Below, piece after piece: positions 23,108 through 34,698 of a DNA stretch of 64,000 bases. Position numbers and translations under genes: made by a program. Every line of letters begins with the position of its first letter. The stretch's first letter is position 1. The stretch is from assembly GCA_023935145.1 (NCBI GenBank), contig CM043698.1, forward strand, positions 73,981,501-74,045,500, in the 5' to 3' direction. Source of the DNA: Bretschneidera sinensis. Lineage: Eukaryota; Streptophyta; Magnoliopsida; Brassicales; Akaniaceae. The notes beneath the pieces were generated by a model that saw only the letters and a program-made list of their open reading frames with translations, had not been told where the DNA came from and did no database searches.

Positions 23108-26100
23108 TGGCCTCATCCAATCCCTCTTTTGTTATCCCAAACATTACCTCTTTGGTTTCTGTCAAACTAGATGGAACCAATTATCTGAATTGGACTACTT
23201 AATTCATTCCTATGCTTAGAAGCCATGACTTACTAACCATTGTTGATGGGTCAGAAATCTGTCCCTCTCAATATCTTCTTGATTCCACTGGCAAATCTAC
23301 TTCTGATCTCAACCCAGATTACTTGGTTTGGCAGAAGAAAGATCAATTTATCTTGGCCTGGTTAAATGCCACTCTTAGTGAGAAAATCCTCTCCACAGTT
23401 TATGGATTGACAATATCCAAAATGGTCTGGAATACAATGGCTAGCAGATTTGCTCAGCAGTTTAGATCTCGCATTTCCCATCTCGAAAGACAGCTCCAAA
23501 CATTGTAGCAGGGCACTAAAACCTGGTCTGATTACTTGATCCTTGCCAAAAATTGGTCTGATCAGCTCACAGCAGCAGGTAAACCTATTGATGAGGAAGA
23601 CTTGATCTCCTATGTCATCGAGGTTCTTAATTCCATTTATAATCCTTTCATCACATCTCTTAATTTTGCCACCTGAGACAAACCAATTTCATTTGATGAT
23701 TTTCAAACTAAATTGCTCAATTCTGAGCAATTACTTAAATCTCAACACAGGACCTTTCCCAATGATAGAACTCAGTTTGCTTTCTTCACAAATAAATCAA
23801 AGTTTAACCATGGCAAGAAACAGAAATATTTCACTCAACAAGATAAGCCTTCCCACTATAATTGATCTCATGCCAATTCAAACACTAGCAACTTCTCCCT
23901 TAAGCCACAATCATCCAGCAGCCCCTTCACCTCTACCAAATTCCCAGCATGCCAAATCTGTGGCAAAAATAACCACCAGGCCCTTGATTGCTATCACAGG
24001 ATGGATTTCTCTTACCATGGTCAACATCCACCAGCTCAGTTGGCAGCCATGGCACACAAGAAGTTGAACAACCTTGGTATCTTGATAGTGGTACTAACAA
24101 CCACATTACTTCTGAATTAAACAACTTGACCCTGCAAGAACAGCCTTATCAAGGCAATGATCAGGTCACAGTGGGCAATGAAGGAGGCCTACTCATCACC
24201 AACACTGGTCTTTCTATGCTTCTTAACTCCAAAAACAAGTTTCTTTTACACAATATCTTATATTGCCCTAATGTATCTTTTAATCTTTTATCCATCCAGA
24301 AATTTTTCAATGACAATAACTATTACTTTGTGCTCACATTATCTCATTTCTTTGTGAAGGACCTACAGACCAAGGAAATACTTCTTCAAGGGCAGAGTGA
24401 AGCTAGACTGTATCTCATGTATCTCAAGCAGCTGAAACTCAAGAAATCTAATCCTAAAGCTGCTCCCATTTTCTCTTTCACTGCTTTACAAGGTGTTAAA
24501 GCTCTAATCTATATTTGACAATCCAGATTACCTCATGCCTCTAAGTCCACAGTTGCTAGGGTCATTCGTGAAGCTTTGATTCCTATTTCTAGTCTTATAA
24601 AAAAGAATAATATGTGTGAGTCCTGTCAAGTTGCTAAGAGTCACAAACTTCCCTTTCCCGAGTACAATAAAAGATCTACACATCCTCTTGAGTTAATATA
24701 CTCAGATGTTTGGATCTCTCTAATTGCTTCTGTTAGTGGATGTAAACTCTATGTTATATTCATTGATGATTTTTCCAGATTTACCTGGTTGTTTCCTTTG
24801 CAATTCAAATATGAAGTATTCTTTTGTTTTCTTAAGTTTAAACAACTCGTTGAAACTTAATTCTCTGGAAAAATCAAACAAATAATGACTGACAATGGTG
24901 GAGAATAACTCTCCACTGATTTCAAAAATTTCCTCTCTACCAAGGGAATTTTACATAAGCTCACTTGTCCTTATACTTCTGAGCAAAATGGAATTTCAGA
25001 GAGAAAACATAGGTATATCACTGACATAGGTTTATCACTCTTAGCTCAGCCCCATCTTCCATCATGTTACTAGGTTGATGCTTTTCTCACTACCATATAT
25101 GTCATCAATAGGCTTCCTACACCTGTCCTTAACAATCAGCCACCACTCTTCACCTTATTTAACAAACCACCATATTACTCATTCCTAAAGACATTTGGTT
25201 GTGCATGTTACCCTTTGCTTAGACCTTATAAACCCTACAAATTAGCATTTAGAAGCACCAAGTGTGTTTTTCTCGGGTATAGCTCAAATCAAAAGGAATA
25301 TCGATGCTTGGATTTAAATTCTCAAAAATTCTATATCTCCAGACATGTCATCTTTGATGAAGTGAATTTTCCTACTTATGATACAAGGGCTCCAGCTGCT
25401 GCTTCTTCACCCTTGCAAGATGTTTTTTCTTCTTCTGTCAGTGCCTCACAATCAGGTTCTCCCTCTGATCCCTTGCCTTATAATTCAGTTTCTTCTTTTC
25501 TTATTATTACACCTCTTACATTCATTGTCATAACCTCTTCCCTTGATACATCACCCTCATCTGTCTCATATGAGCCTAGTTTTTCTAATGACGTAAGCCC
25601 ACCTGCTTCACATAATGCTCTCCTCTCAGAAACACAACCTGCTCCTTCTCAACTTGCTCTTCATAATGATCTTATCTCTAAAACGCCACCTGTTTCCTTC
25701 TCACCTGGTCTCCAACTTCTTTCACCTAATTCCACTCCTCTCACCACCGTAAATCTTCCTGCCTCCTCCTCCACTCAAATCATTACACGATCCATAACCA
25801 ATTCTTCCAAACCTAAACAATTTCTAGACTACCATCTCTTTTACTCCACGAAATATCCTCTCCAAGCCGTCTCTACCATCACTTTACCTTCTGAACCCTA
25901 AACCATTAAGGAAGCAATGAAGCACCAGTATTGGCTTGATGCTATATAGGCTGAATACAATGCCTTCATAGCCAACAAAACTTGGACTTTATGTCCACGA
26001 CTTTGCCATAAGAAAGTTGTCAGGAATAAGTGGGTGTTTAAGCTCAAACAAAAATCAGATGGGAGTATTGATCATTACAATGCCAGATTAGTGGCTAAAG

Positions 26101-27170
26101 AATTTGATCAAATTAATGGGGTGGACTTTAATTAGACATTTAGCCCTGTTATTAAACCAGCCACAATTAGATTGGTACTAGCATTAGCTGTTCATCATGA
26201 CTGGTTTATCACATAACTTGACATCTCTAATGCCTTTTTACATGGTTTTATTTAAGATGAGGTTTACATGGAGCAACCTAAAGGGTTTGAGGATCCTTAT
26301 CTCTCTGCTCATGTGTGCAGATTACATAAGTCCATCTATGGACTCAAACAAGCTCTTAGAGCTTGGTTTTTGAGATTTTCACAAGCCTTACTTGCTATCG
26401 GGTTCAATGGCTCCATAGTTGATACATCTCTTTTTACATTCAATTTGAATCACATTTCTGTTTATGTGCTTATTTATGTTGATGACATAATAGTTGCAGG
26501 TAATTCCTCTTCTTCAATTTATTATCTTATTACTCAACTTAGTGTTGAGTTTGCTATCAAAGACCTTGGTCCCCTTTCTTATTTTATGGGAATTTAGGTC
26601 ACCAAAACATTAGAAGGTCTCCCTCTCAGTCAAAGAAAGTATACTACTGATCTATTGAATCACACAAGGATGGCTGGTGCTAAACCAGCTTCCACACCTT
26701 GCACTTCAGGTTCAAAATTTTCCAAATTTTCAAGGGATCCCCTCAATGATCCTACTGAATATAGAACTTTGGTTGGAGCTTTACAGTATCTCACTCTTAC
26801 CAGACCTGGCATATCCTTCAATGTGAACCAGCTATGTCAATTCTTACATTGCCCAACCACTGACCATCTAGTAGCAGCTAAGAGAGTGTTGCGATATCTA
26901 AAGGGCACCTTACAGTTTGGTCTCAACTTCAGCAAGAGCTCCTTGCAACTTAATGGTTTTTATGATTCTGATTGGGCAGGGTCTCCTGATGACAGGAAGT
27001 CCACATTTGGCTATTGTATATATCTTGGTCCCTGCCTTATTTCTTGGTCCGCCAAGAAGCAACCCGTTGTAGCAAGATCAAGCATGTTACATCTCGACAG
27101 CAGCTCAACCTTTAGACATTTTTACAAAAGGTCTCACTTCAGCCAAATTTTTACTCCTTCATGACAAGCT
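23108..27170 (+). pseudogene. Copia-2 gag-pol polyprotein, broken
   Basis: gag from MASSNPSFVIPNITSL (23,108) with LDGTNYLNW and WLNATLSEKIL; protease WYLDSGTNNHIT (about 24,070); zinc-binding and integrase region MCESCQVAKSHKLP, SDVW, IDDFSRFTW, TDNGGE, SEQNGISERKH; a Ser/Pro-rich linker (25,370-25,890); RT with LKQALRAWFLRF and IYVDDIIVAG; RNase H DSDWAGSPDDRKS. After KKQPVVARSS the frame jumps to a scrambled HVTSRQQL tail, so roughly 250-300 bp of RNase H is deleted. Stops replace family Gln, Arg and Trp residues throughout. Confidence 0.9.
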
Positions 27171-27206
27171 GATGGTTCGAGATCTTCCAATCACCTTGAA
27201 AGGGGA

Positions 27207-27465
27207 TGTTAGACATATCAGCTCTGATAAATTAGCATCTCATCAAGATAAATCTGTTACAGCTGTTATCTAGTTGTTGCTATAGTTATCTAGTGAATCA
27301 TTTGTATTCTATTAGTGTTCTGTTAGTAGATGTTTAAATATTTGATTACTTGTATATATCCAGATAATGGAATTTAAACTACTTTATACTCATCTATATA
27401 TATGAATATACACAAGCAACTGGTAATCAATTGAGCCAGACTTTATTTCTTTTGTTTTTCTGACT
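27207..27465 (+). repeat. 3' LTR of Copia-2
   Basis: Begins TGTTAGACATATCA directly after AAAGGGGA. Ends at 27,465, where the second CCTTC starts. Confidence 0.94.
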
Positions 27466-27470
27466 CCTTC

Positions 27471-27654
27471 ACTCTTCATTAGAAGAGCCAATTCTTCGAG
27501 GATCCCATAAACTTCCTCTAACTCTGTTTGTATGTTGTTCCTTGCTGATAACATATAAACCTTTTTCTTCACTTCAATCCAACTCTAGCCAGGGATTTTC
27601 TTTTAACCCTTTGTCCTTGTTAAGGTTCTCACCCTCGTAGAATCCTCCTATCTT
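27471..27654 (-). pseudogene. PPR pseudogene copy B, E-domain block (part 2)
   Basis: Minus strand. The codon split at the CRM-like insertion resumes as R-stop-EDSTRVRTL, then KKIPG, SWIEVKKKVYMLSA and LEEVYGILEELALLMKSEG, the E/E+-type C-terminal motif of PLS-class PPR proteins (compare GRWEDS...GQSWIEVKKKV in relatives). Stops: TAG at 27,648-27,650 (family Trp), a TAA in KG-stop-KK and a TAG at the Gln before SWIEV. Bounded by Copia-2 on one side and the CRM-like element on the other. Confidence 0.88.
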
Positions 27655-28362
27655 TGATATGAACCCGTGGGATGAAAATCCCTTAACCCACAATCAAATT
27701 GAAACTCACCCAAGAAAGCCAAAGTCAAGATAATCTAGACCCATTGAAATCTTGTTTCAAGAACCTAGATTAGGTGAAAATACCACAAATAATTTGCCTT
27801 TGATAATTTCTTAGTTCAGTTAAGAACAAGTAGAGAAAACTAAAAATTCTCTATGAAAAAAATTTCATTCATATTCAACTTACCCTCAAAATGCGACTAT
27901 AAGTGTTTTTGAACCACTCCATGAAACCTTAGGGCCGAATAAGGCCTACATCAATTAAAAGACATAGGCTGAACATCTTTAAGCCTAAAACATCCTAAAC
28001 TACATACCTATAGCTAATAAAAGAAGTCTACTTAATGAATTTAATAGGCCAAACGCCTACCACCATAGAAACATAAAATAGGCCCACACACCTATACTTA
28101 ATGAAATAAAAAGTCTACACAAAACCACTAGGCTATGCCGCCCCCCTCTGTAGCTTGTAGCATATGGATTAAAGCTGGTATTTCTTCTTTCAAGCCTATC
28201 TTGAATGTTGGGGTCTTGCTCGATAAATTTGCAAACTTGGCCCAAGTGGATTGCACCAATCCTTGCATTGCTTCCATGATCTTCTTAGCTATTGACCTTG
28301 TGATTGGCCCATCTGGAACTTGCAAAGGATCTTTAAGACTCGGTCCACCATGGTTCCCATCA
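27655..28362 (-). repeat. 3' LTR of CRM-like element
   Basis: 708 bp matching 34,699-35,414. The polypurine tract follows at 28,363 on the plus strand. The pol frame runs across the boundary and continues 78 codons into this LTR. Confidence 0.92.
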
Positions 28363-28535
28363 TTCCCCTTCTCCTCAAAAGGGTTCGACCTCGAATCGTC
28401 ACCTGCATCAAAGGGAGAAATATTAGAAACATTGAAATTAGCAGAGACATTATACTCACCTGAAAGATCCACTTTATAAGCATTATCATTAATTTTCTCA
28501 AGGATTTGGAAAGGTCCATCTCCTCGAGGATGCAA
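28128..28535 (-). pseudogene. CRM-like integrase C-terminal tail extending into LTR
   Basis: 135-codon open frame. HPRGDGPFQILEKINDNAYK and GEYNVSANFNVSNISPFD form the integrase C-terminal barrel region, then NPFEEKG encoded by the polypurine tract, then ITRSIAKK and a hydrophobic tail encoded inside the 3' LTR. Read-through of pol into the LTR and the DNAYK/FNV pattern fit CRM-type chromoviruses, some of which target centromeric chromatin. No classical chromodomain is visible. Confidence 0.75.
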
Positions 28536-28599
28536 TTTAGTCCTTTTATGGGCTAGGAATCTTTCTTTGCATATGCGAACCCAAATCCAATCTCCTGGT

Positions 28600-29467
28600 T
28601 CAAAGATGACACACTTTCGCCTTTTATTGGCTTGGGAAGCAAACTTTTCATTCTTCTGCGCAATTTAAAGTCGTACCCTCTCATGAATTGACTTCACCAA
28701 TTCAGCCTTCCTGTGTTCATCCAAACTACTCTTTTCATCAATAGCTAAAGGCATCAAATCTAAATGAGTAAGTGGATTAAAACAATAAATAATTTCAAAG
28801 GGAGAATTGGAAGTAGTAGTATGCATAGTCCTGTTATATGCCAACTCTATAAATGGAAAACATTCCTCCCAAGTTTTTAAATTCTTTGAATGATAATGCA
28901 TAAGAGTTGAGTTAGATTCCTCTTGACTACTTCAGTCTGTCCGTCAGTCTGTGGATGACAAGTAGTGGAAAATAAAAGTTTGGTACCTAATTTTCCCCAC
29001 AAAAGCTTCCAAAAGTAGCTAAGGGATTTAACATCCCTATTAGAAGGTACACCATGGAGTCGCACTATTTCCTTGAAAAACAAATCAGCTATGATTGTGG
29101 CATCATCTGTTTTATGGCATGGAATGAAATGTGCCATTTTACTAAATCTATCCATTACCACAAAAATAGAATCTCTACCAGTTTTTGTTTGAGGCAGCCC
29201 TAAAAGAAAGTCCATACATATGTCTACCCATGGCTCACTAGGAACGGGTAAGGGTGTATACAACCCATGTGGTAAAACCTTAGATTTAGCATTTCTACAT
29301 GTAAGGCACCTACCACATATTTGAGTGACGTTTCTTTTCATCCTAGGCCAAAAGAAATGTTCATGTAAAATTTCTAAGGTTTTTTTGGCACCAAAGTGTC
29401 CTATTAATCCCCCACCATATGGCTCACGCACCAATAATTCACGCATTGAACAATTTGGCACGCACAA
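28600..29467 (-). pseudogene. CRM-like integrase, active site lost
   Basis: HHCC region ([19 protein letters not shown], then CGRCLTC) is intact. The core has [10 protein letters not shown] for the first Asp and TDGQTEVV for the Glu. The middle Asp motif reads [15 protein letters not shown] where relatives have an SDRD preceded by three more residues: a small deletion plus Asp to Asn. The rest ([18 protein letters not shown]) is preserved down to about 28,665. Catalysis would not be expected. Confidence 0.85.
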
Positions 29468-29529
29468 TTTGCTTTCTTTAAATAAGTAACCATTATGCTT
29501 TTAAAACTTACCAAATGTCGCTTTATCAC

Positions 29530-29884
29530 ACGCTATATACACATAAAAAAAACAACATCATTAGCATACATGTCTTTCACATATTCAAACCCAAGCATTT
29601 TAGCACTCATGGTAGTAAGAAGTACATACCTCTGTGATAAAGCATCAACAACAATGTTCTCCTTACCTTGCTTGTAACGGATGAACTAAGGAAAGGTATC
29701 GATGTATTCCATCCATCTAGCATGTCCCTTATTTAATTTACCTTGACCCTCGAGATGCTTCAATGATTCATGATCGGTGTGGATCACAAGCTCCTTAGGC
29801 CAAAGGTAGTGTTGCCACGTCTCTAGAGCGCGAATAAGAGCATAAAGTTCTTTGTCATAAGTGGGGTAATTCACGGCCACCCCA
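29530..29884 (-). pseudogene. CRM-like RNase H, 5' part missing
   Basis: Starts abruptly at [22 protein letters not shown], then [17 protein letters not shown], a stop near 29,685, and IRYKQGKENIVVDALSQRY. The N-terminal half with its first catalytic Asp and the RT thumb is absent; the sequence switches at about 29,882 to an Athila-type fragment on the opposite strand. Confidence 0.82.
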
Positions 29885-31254
29885 ATTTTAGTGATTGAAA
29901 TATTTGATTGTTGGGGCATTGATTTTATGGGACCATTTCCTCCTTCTTTCAGATATCAATATATCATTGTGGCAATAGACTATGTGTCAAAATGGGTAGA
30001 GGCAGCAGCTTGCCGAAGCAATGATAATAGAACGGTAATTAAATTTCTCAAAGAAAATGTGTTATCTCGATTTGGTACACCACATCCTATAATTAGTGAT
30101 CGAGGTACGCATTTTTGCAACCGTTCTTTTGAAGCTTTGATGAGAAAATATGGGGTGTTACATAAATCTCCACTGCCTATCACCCTCAGACAAGTGGACA
30201 AGTAGAATTTGCAAATAGGGAAATTAAACAAATTCTAGAAAAAACAGTCAACCCGGATCACAAGGATTGGTCTTTGAGACTAGTTAATGCGCTTTGGGCT
30301 TACCGTACAGCTTTCAAAACCCCCTTAGGTATGTCACCTTATAGGCTTGTTTTTAAAAAGCCTTGCCACTTACCTATGGAGCTCGAGCATCGAGCTTATT
30401 GGGCCATCAAGTCTTTCAATTTTGACATAGGAGAAGCGGGTAAGCTTAGGAAATTTCAGTTGACCGAGTTAAATGAGTTGAGAAATGATGCTTATGAGAA
30501 CTCTAGAATCTATAAGATGTTTCATGATAAAAATATTTTGAGGAAAACATTCAACCCTAATGATCGGGTGTTCTTATATGATTCTAGACTCTATAAGCAT
30601 CCAGGAAAACTTCGATCGAGGTGGATCGGTCCTTTTGTAGTGAAGAATATTTTTGCAAATGGAGCGGTGGAAATAAAGGATACTAGAGATGGTCGGATTT
30701 TTAAAGTAAATGGTCAACGCTTTAAAATCTTAATTGATAGGAAAGATCCAGAAGTGGAAGACATTCCACTTGTGGATCCGGTCTATTCACCTTGACCACA
30801 CCACACAGGTATGTATTTATTTATTTTTCTTTTGTTTTGTTTTGTTTTTTTGTTTTCAATTAAGTTTATTTCAAATTTTTAGTTTTTAATTTAATTTAAT
30901 CTGATTCTTAGTTTAAGGGTTATTTTTATTAATTTTATTTTTCATATTTATTTTATTTTAGGTTTTTCCCCACAAGCAAGGTGTTTTATTTAGAACCAAG
31001 ACCAGTGTGCGCGCTTATGCCTAGCCCACAACGCCTCGCCCCCCAGCAAGCACGACCATGCCACAGCAGCCGTAGCGCACATGAGTTAGAGCCGCAATGC
31101 ACAACCATGTTTGTACCTTAAAAAGCACAATTATGCACACTATTCTTCATTTCTAACTTTACAAAAATAGAGCACAATCTCTCTCTCTCATCCTTTCTCC
31201 AAAAAAAAAACCCCTTACCTAACTTCTTTTACTCAAAATTTCTTGGTTCTAACA
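29882..31254 (+). mobile_element. Athila-type integrase/3' fragment inserted in CRM-like element
   Basis: Plus-strand copy, closely related to 11,730-12,660: [37 protein letters not shown], a one-base frameshift near 30,165, then [39 protein letters not shown] and a stop after VDPVYSP at 30,795, followed by about 450 bp of 3' non-coding sequence. It lacks LTRs, gag and RT and shows no target duplication. It replaces about 500 bp of CRM-like pol. Confidence 0.85.
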
Positions 31255-31926
31255 TCATTTCTTGGAGTACACTAGGATATCATCAAAGTACACGACTACA
31301 AGTTTGCTTATGAATTCACGTAATACATGGTCCATTAATCTCATGAAAGTACTAGGCGTATTTGTAAGTCTAAATGGCATAACCAACCATTCATAAAGTT
31401 CATATTTAGTCTTAAAAGCAGTTTTCCATTTATCTCCCTCTTTCATTCTAATTTGATGGTATCCACTTTTAAGATCTATTTTACTGAAAATACATGAGCC
31501 ATGCAATTCATCAAGCATATCATCTAATCTAGGAATGGGATAACGATATTTTACCAAAATATTGTTGACTGTTCTGCAATCAACGCACATCCTCTAAGTC
31601 TCATCCTTCTTTGGCACTAGTAGCACAGGTACTGTATATGGGCTCATGCTCTCCCTCATGTACCCCTTGCTCATCAAATCTTCAACTTGTCTTTAAAGCT
31701 CCTTTGTCTCCTCCGGATTACTCCTATAGGCTGGTCAGTTTAGAATAACAGCTCTACGTATGAAATTAATTTGATGCTCAATGCCACTAATGGGCGGCAA
31801 CTCACTCGGCATCTCCTCCGAAAATACATCCTCGAACTCCTGCAACAAAGAAATAGCTAAACTAGGAAGAGATTGGTTAGTTTCATCAAGATTAAGATAA
31901 GATTCTTTGGAAACAAGAAAAATCAT
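31255..31926 (-). pseudogene. CRM-like reverse transcriptase, broken
   Basis: LLQEFEDVFSEEMPSELPPI linker, a decayed stretch with stops, then [58 protein letters not shown] and the catalytic YFDD (31,279-31,290). It ends at ILVYSKK, where the Athila-type fragment begins. Confidence 0.88.
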
Positions 31927-32116
31927 AGGCTAATCTGCTAAGAAGGCCCTTTTAACCTCACTCTCATTTTCATAAAAACTCATCTTTGTCTTTCATTTTC
32001 TCTCTGCAGGTTCTCTTTCTTTTTTCTCTCGTGGCTCCATTCTCTTTTCTTTATTCTCAGCCATCTCTCTATTTTATTTTTCACCCTATCTTTTTCTTGA
32101 GGTTTCGGCTTCACCC

Positions 32117-32830
32117 TTATTTTTTCGTTTCTCTCATTTTTCTTTCTTGTGTTTCAGCCTCACGCCTTCTTTTTAGCTCAATCTCACTTTTCAACTTCAG
32201 TTGGTCCTCATAGATATGTTTTAGGGTTAAAAGAGCAAGCTTGATTGTTTTTCCATCCTTTACAAAGTTGCACCTATTCCTAAACCCGTCATGAATCACA
32301 CTCCTATCATATTGCCATGGTCTCCCCAACAAAATATGGCCAGCATGCATAGGAACTACATCACAAAACACCTCATCACTATACCTCCCAATGGTAAAAG
32401 CCACCAAAACCTGCTTATTGACCTTGACCTCCCCACATTCATTCAACCATTGCAACTTATAAGGTCTAGGATGCTTTAGTAAAGGTAAGCTCAACTTCTT
32501 AACTAGGGTGGTACTAGCTACGTTGGTGCAACTTCCTCCACCTATAATCATACTACACACCTTGTTGTTTACATAACATCTAGTATGAAATATGTTCCCT
32601 CTCTGTTGCTCCATATCATCTACCTTAATTTGTGTATTGAGAGCACATCTGGCAACAAGAGACTCACCTTCTACGGGGTATTCCATTATATCATCATCAC
32701 TAGCATCGACTAACTCGAGCATCTCATCACTATCATCCTCACTCTTAGTTATCACCTCCCCAGTGTCACACATAACCATCACTTGCTTGTTTGGACATTG
32801 AGACTTGATGTGCCCTGAACCCAAACATTT
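32117..32830 (-). pseudogene. CRM-like zinc knuckle and aspartic protease, dead active site
   Basis: MGSGHIKSQCPNK is the end of a CCHC knuckle. The protease then shows RCYVNNKVCSMIIGGGSCTNVAS, where relatives have IIDGGSCTNVAS, so the catalytic Asp is Gly. HILLGRPWQYDRSVIHDG follows, then a charged linker. Maturation of the polyprotein could not occur with this copy. Confidence 0.87.
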
Positions 32831-33868
32831 AAAACAGTTAATATCTCTATTCCTTGAAGGTTAGAAATTTACCTTGGGTTTGTTCTTGCTAGTTCCCTGA
32901 TCTTTTCCTTTAGGTGGTTCAGCCTTCCCCTTTGCTACAACTCAATCATTTCTATCTCATTTTGGTTTCCAAGGAGTGCTAGAAACTGAAGTATACCTTA
33001 CTGCCCCCTTTCTCTTTAACTGCCTCTCCACCTTCATAGCCATATGCACCATGTCTTCTACCTCCACATAATGATACAACTCAACTACGTTGGCTATGTC
33101 CCTATTCAAACCACTTAAAAATCTAGCCATTATGGCCTTCCGATCCTCCTCTACATTAGCCCGAATCATAGCCACCTCCATCTCCTTATGGTAATGCTCT
33201 ACACTCTTAGACCCTTGTGTAAGGTTTTGTAATTTTTGGTAGAGGTCTCTATAGTAGTGGCTTGGTACAAATCTCCTCCTCATGAGAGCTTTTAACTCAC
33301 CCCATGTTTCTACAGGTCTCTCATGATTCCTCCTCATATTGGTCACTAATTGATCCCACCAAATAATTGCATAATCAATGAACTCAATTACTGCTAATTT
33401 CACCTTCTTCTCTTGTGAATAATTGTGACAATAAAAAAATCAACTATATTTTCTTCTCCCATTCTAAATAGACTTCAAGGTCATTCTTACCTTGGAAAGA
33501 TGGTATTTTCATTTTGATGCTCCCAATGTTCCTATCTACCCCATCTTGACCCCTTGGATTTCTCTTAGGTCCTCTTCCACTCCTACCTCCTCTAGGTCTG
33601 CCCATTCCACCCATTCTAACTTTAGATGCTATGTCTTCCTCATCCTCATCATCTTCTTCGTTCTCATCCTCATTTTCAACCCTAGGCTCAAGTCTCCTCC
33701 TATCTCACCCACTTACAGATTTCTAATCACTACCTCTTGCTAATCCATCCTATCCCTCACCTCCCCCAACATCAAATTCAACCGTTCAAACTGTTGTTAT
33801 ATAGCCTGCAACACAAAGAATGAATTATTCGCCTCCTCCTTAGGTGTTGAGTCACTTTTATGAGACAT
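32831..33868 (-). pseudogene. CRM-like gag, broken
   Basis: ATG at 33,868 (MSHKSDSTPKEEANNS), then LQAI-stop-QQFERLNLML, an acidic and Arg/Gly-rich stretch, a frameshift, and the gag core at 33,403-32,957 (AIIWWDQLVTNMRRN, MRRRFVPSHYYRDLYQKLQN, GSKSVEHYHKEMEVAMIRAN, FLSGLNRDIANVVELYHY). Several stops. The core is otherwise well conserved. Confidence 0.85.
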
Positions 33869-34685
33869 TTTTAATGCGCTGCAAAACAAGAATGTTAGTG
33901 ATAAAACCTCACACACTCCCTTACGTGTTTACACTCAAATATTGTTATTCCACTCATGTTTCACTCTTTTGACCTTTTCTAATACTATTCTCACCCACTG
34001 TTGCCTTTTACCTCACCTATTTTCCCTTTCAAATTCTTTAAGAACTAGTTGAACTAAATCAAGACACAACCTTGTATTATTCTAACCAGCAATAGATTCA
34101 AGAAACAAGAAAAGAATCATGGATCTCAAGGAATTTGTACGAGGAAAAGAGCAATTAGGAAACAAGATACTAAATATGATATATTCAACCCCTTTGAAGA
34201 TAAAGATCAATGAACACCAAATCACTTCAATTTTTAGATTGCAAAGTATATCAAACAGTCAGTTCCAAAATTTTCTTTCTTTCTTTTTTTCTTTCTTTCT
34301 TTCTTTTTTAATACAGATTCGGTCACAAACAACAACAATAATTGTAATTTTTGAAAATGATTGATCTGATTTTAATAACAAGAAACGGAAATAAACGGAA
34401 TCAAAGCAAAGATTACAGATCTGGAAATTATAGATCTAGAAATTATAGATATGGAAATTAAAGCAAAGATTCATGTAATCTATTAAAGGATTCACAGATC
34501 TGAATTCTTGAATCAAGTACACAAGTAATCAAATGTGAAAATCACATATCTGAATTCAAACACACGAAATCAACAAGAATGAAGAAGGAATCACATATCA
34601 GAATTGAAAACCTTATAACACGCATAAGACAAAACCCAAATTCAAGAATTAAAAATGATAAATCAGACCTGATTTGGACCCTGGA
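33869..34685 (-). other. 5' leader of CRM-like element
   Basis: Non-coding stretch between primer site and gag. It includes a pyrimidine-rich CTTT microsatellite-like run near 34,270-34,310 and repeated short AGATCTG/AAATTATAGAT motifs near 34,415-34,505. No gene seen. Confidence 0.6.
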
Positions 34686-34696
34686 CTCTGATACCA
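34686..34696 (-). other. primer binding site of CRM-like element
   Basis: TGGTATCAGAG on the minus strand, two bases inside the 5' LTR, complementary to the 3' end of initiator tRNA-Met. Confidence 0.9.
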
Positions 34697-34698
34697 AA

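Larger units (their letters stand above)
22799..27465 (+). mobile_element. Ty1/copia LTR retrotransposon (Copia-2)
   Basis: LTRs of 266 bp (22,799-23,064) and 259 bp (27,207-27,465), perfect target duplication CCTTC (22,794-22,798 and 27,466-27,470), primer site TGGTATCAGAGC at 23,065 (initiator tRNA-Met type) and polypurine tract AAAGGGGA at 27,199. The LTR ends in GACT rather than CA. It inserted into the PPR copy B coding sequence. Confidence 0.95.

Noticed and set aside
25215..25901. 228-codon Ser/Pro-rich open frame as a separate gene
   Set aside because: It is the integrase C-terminus and integrase-RT linker of Copia-2, in the same frame order as the polyprotein.
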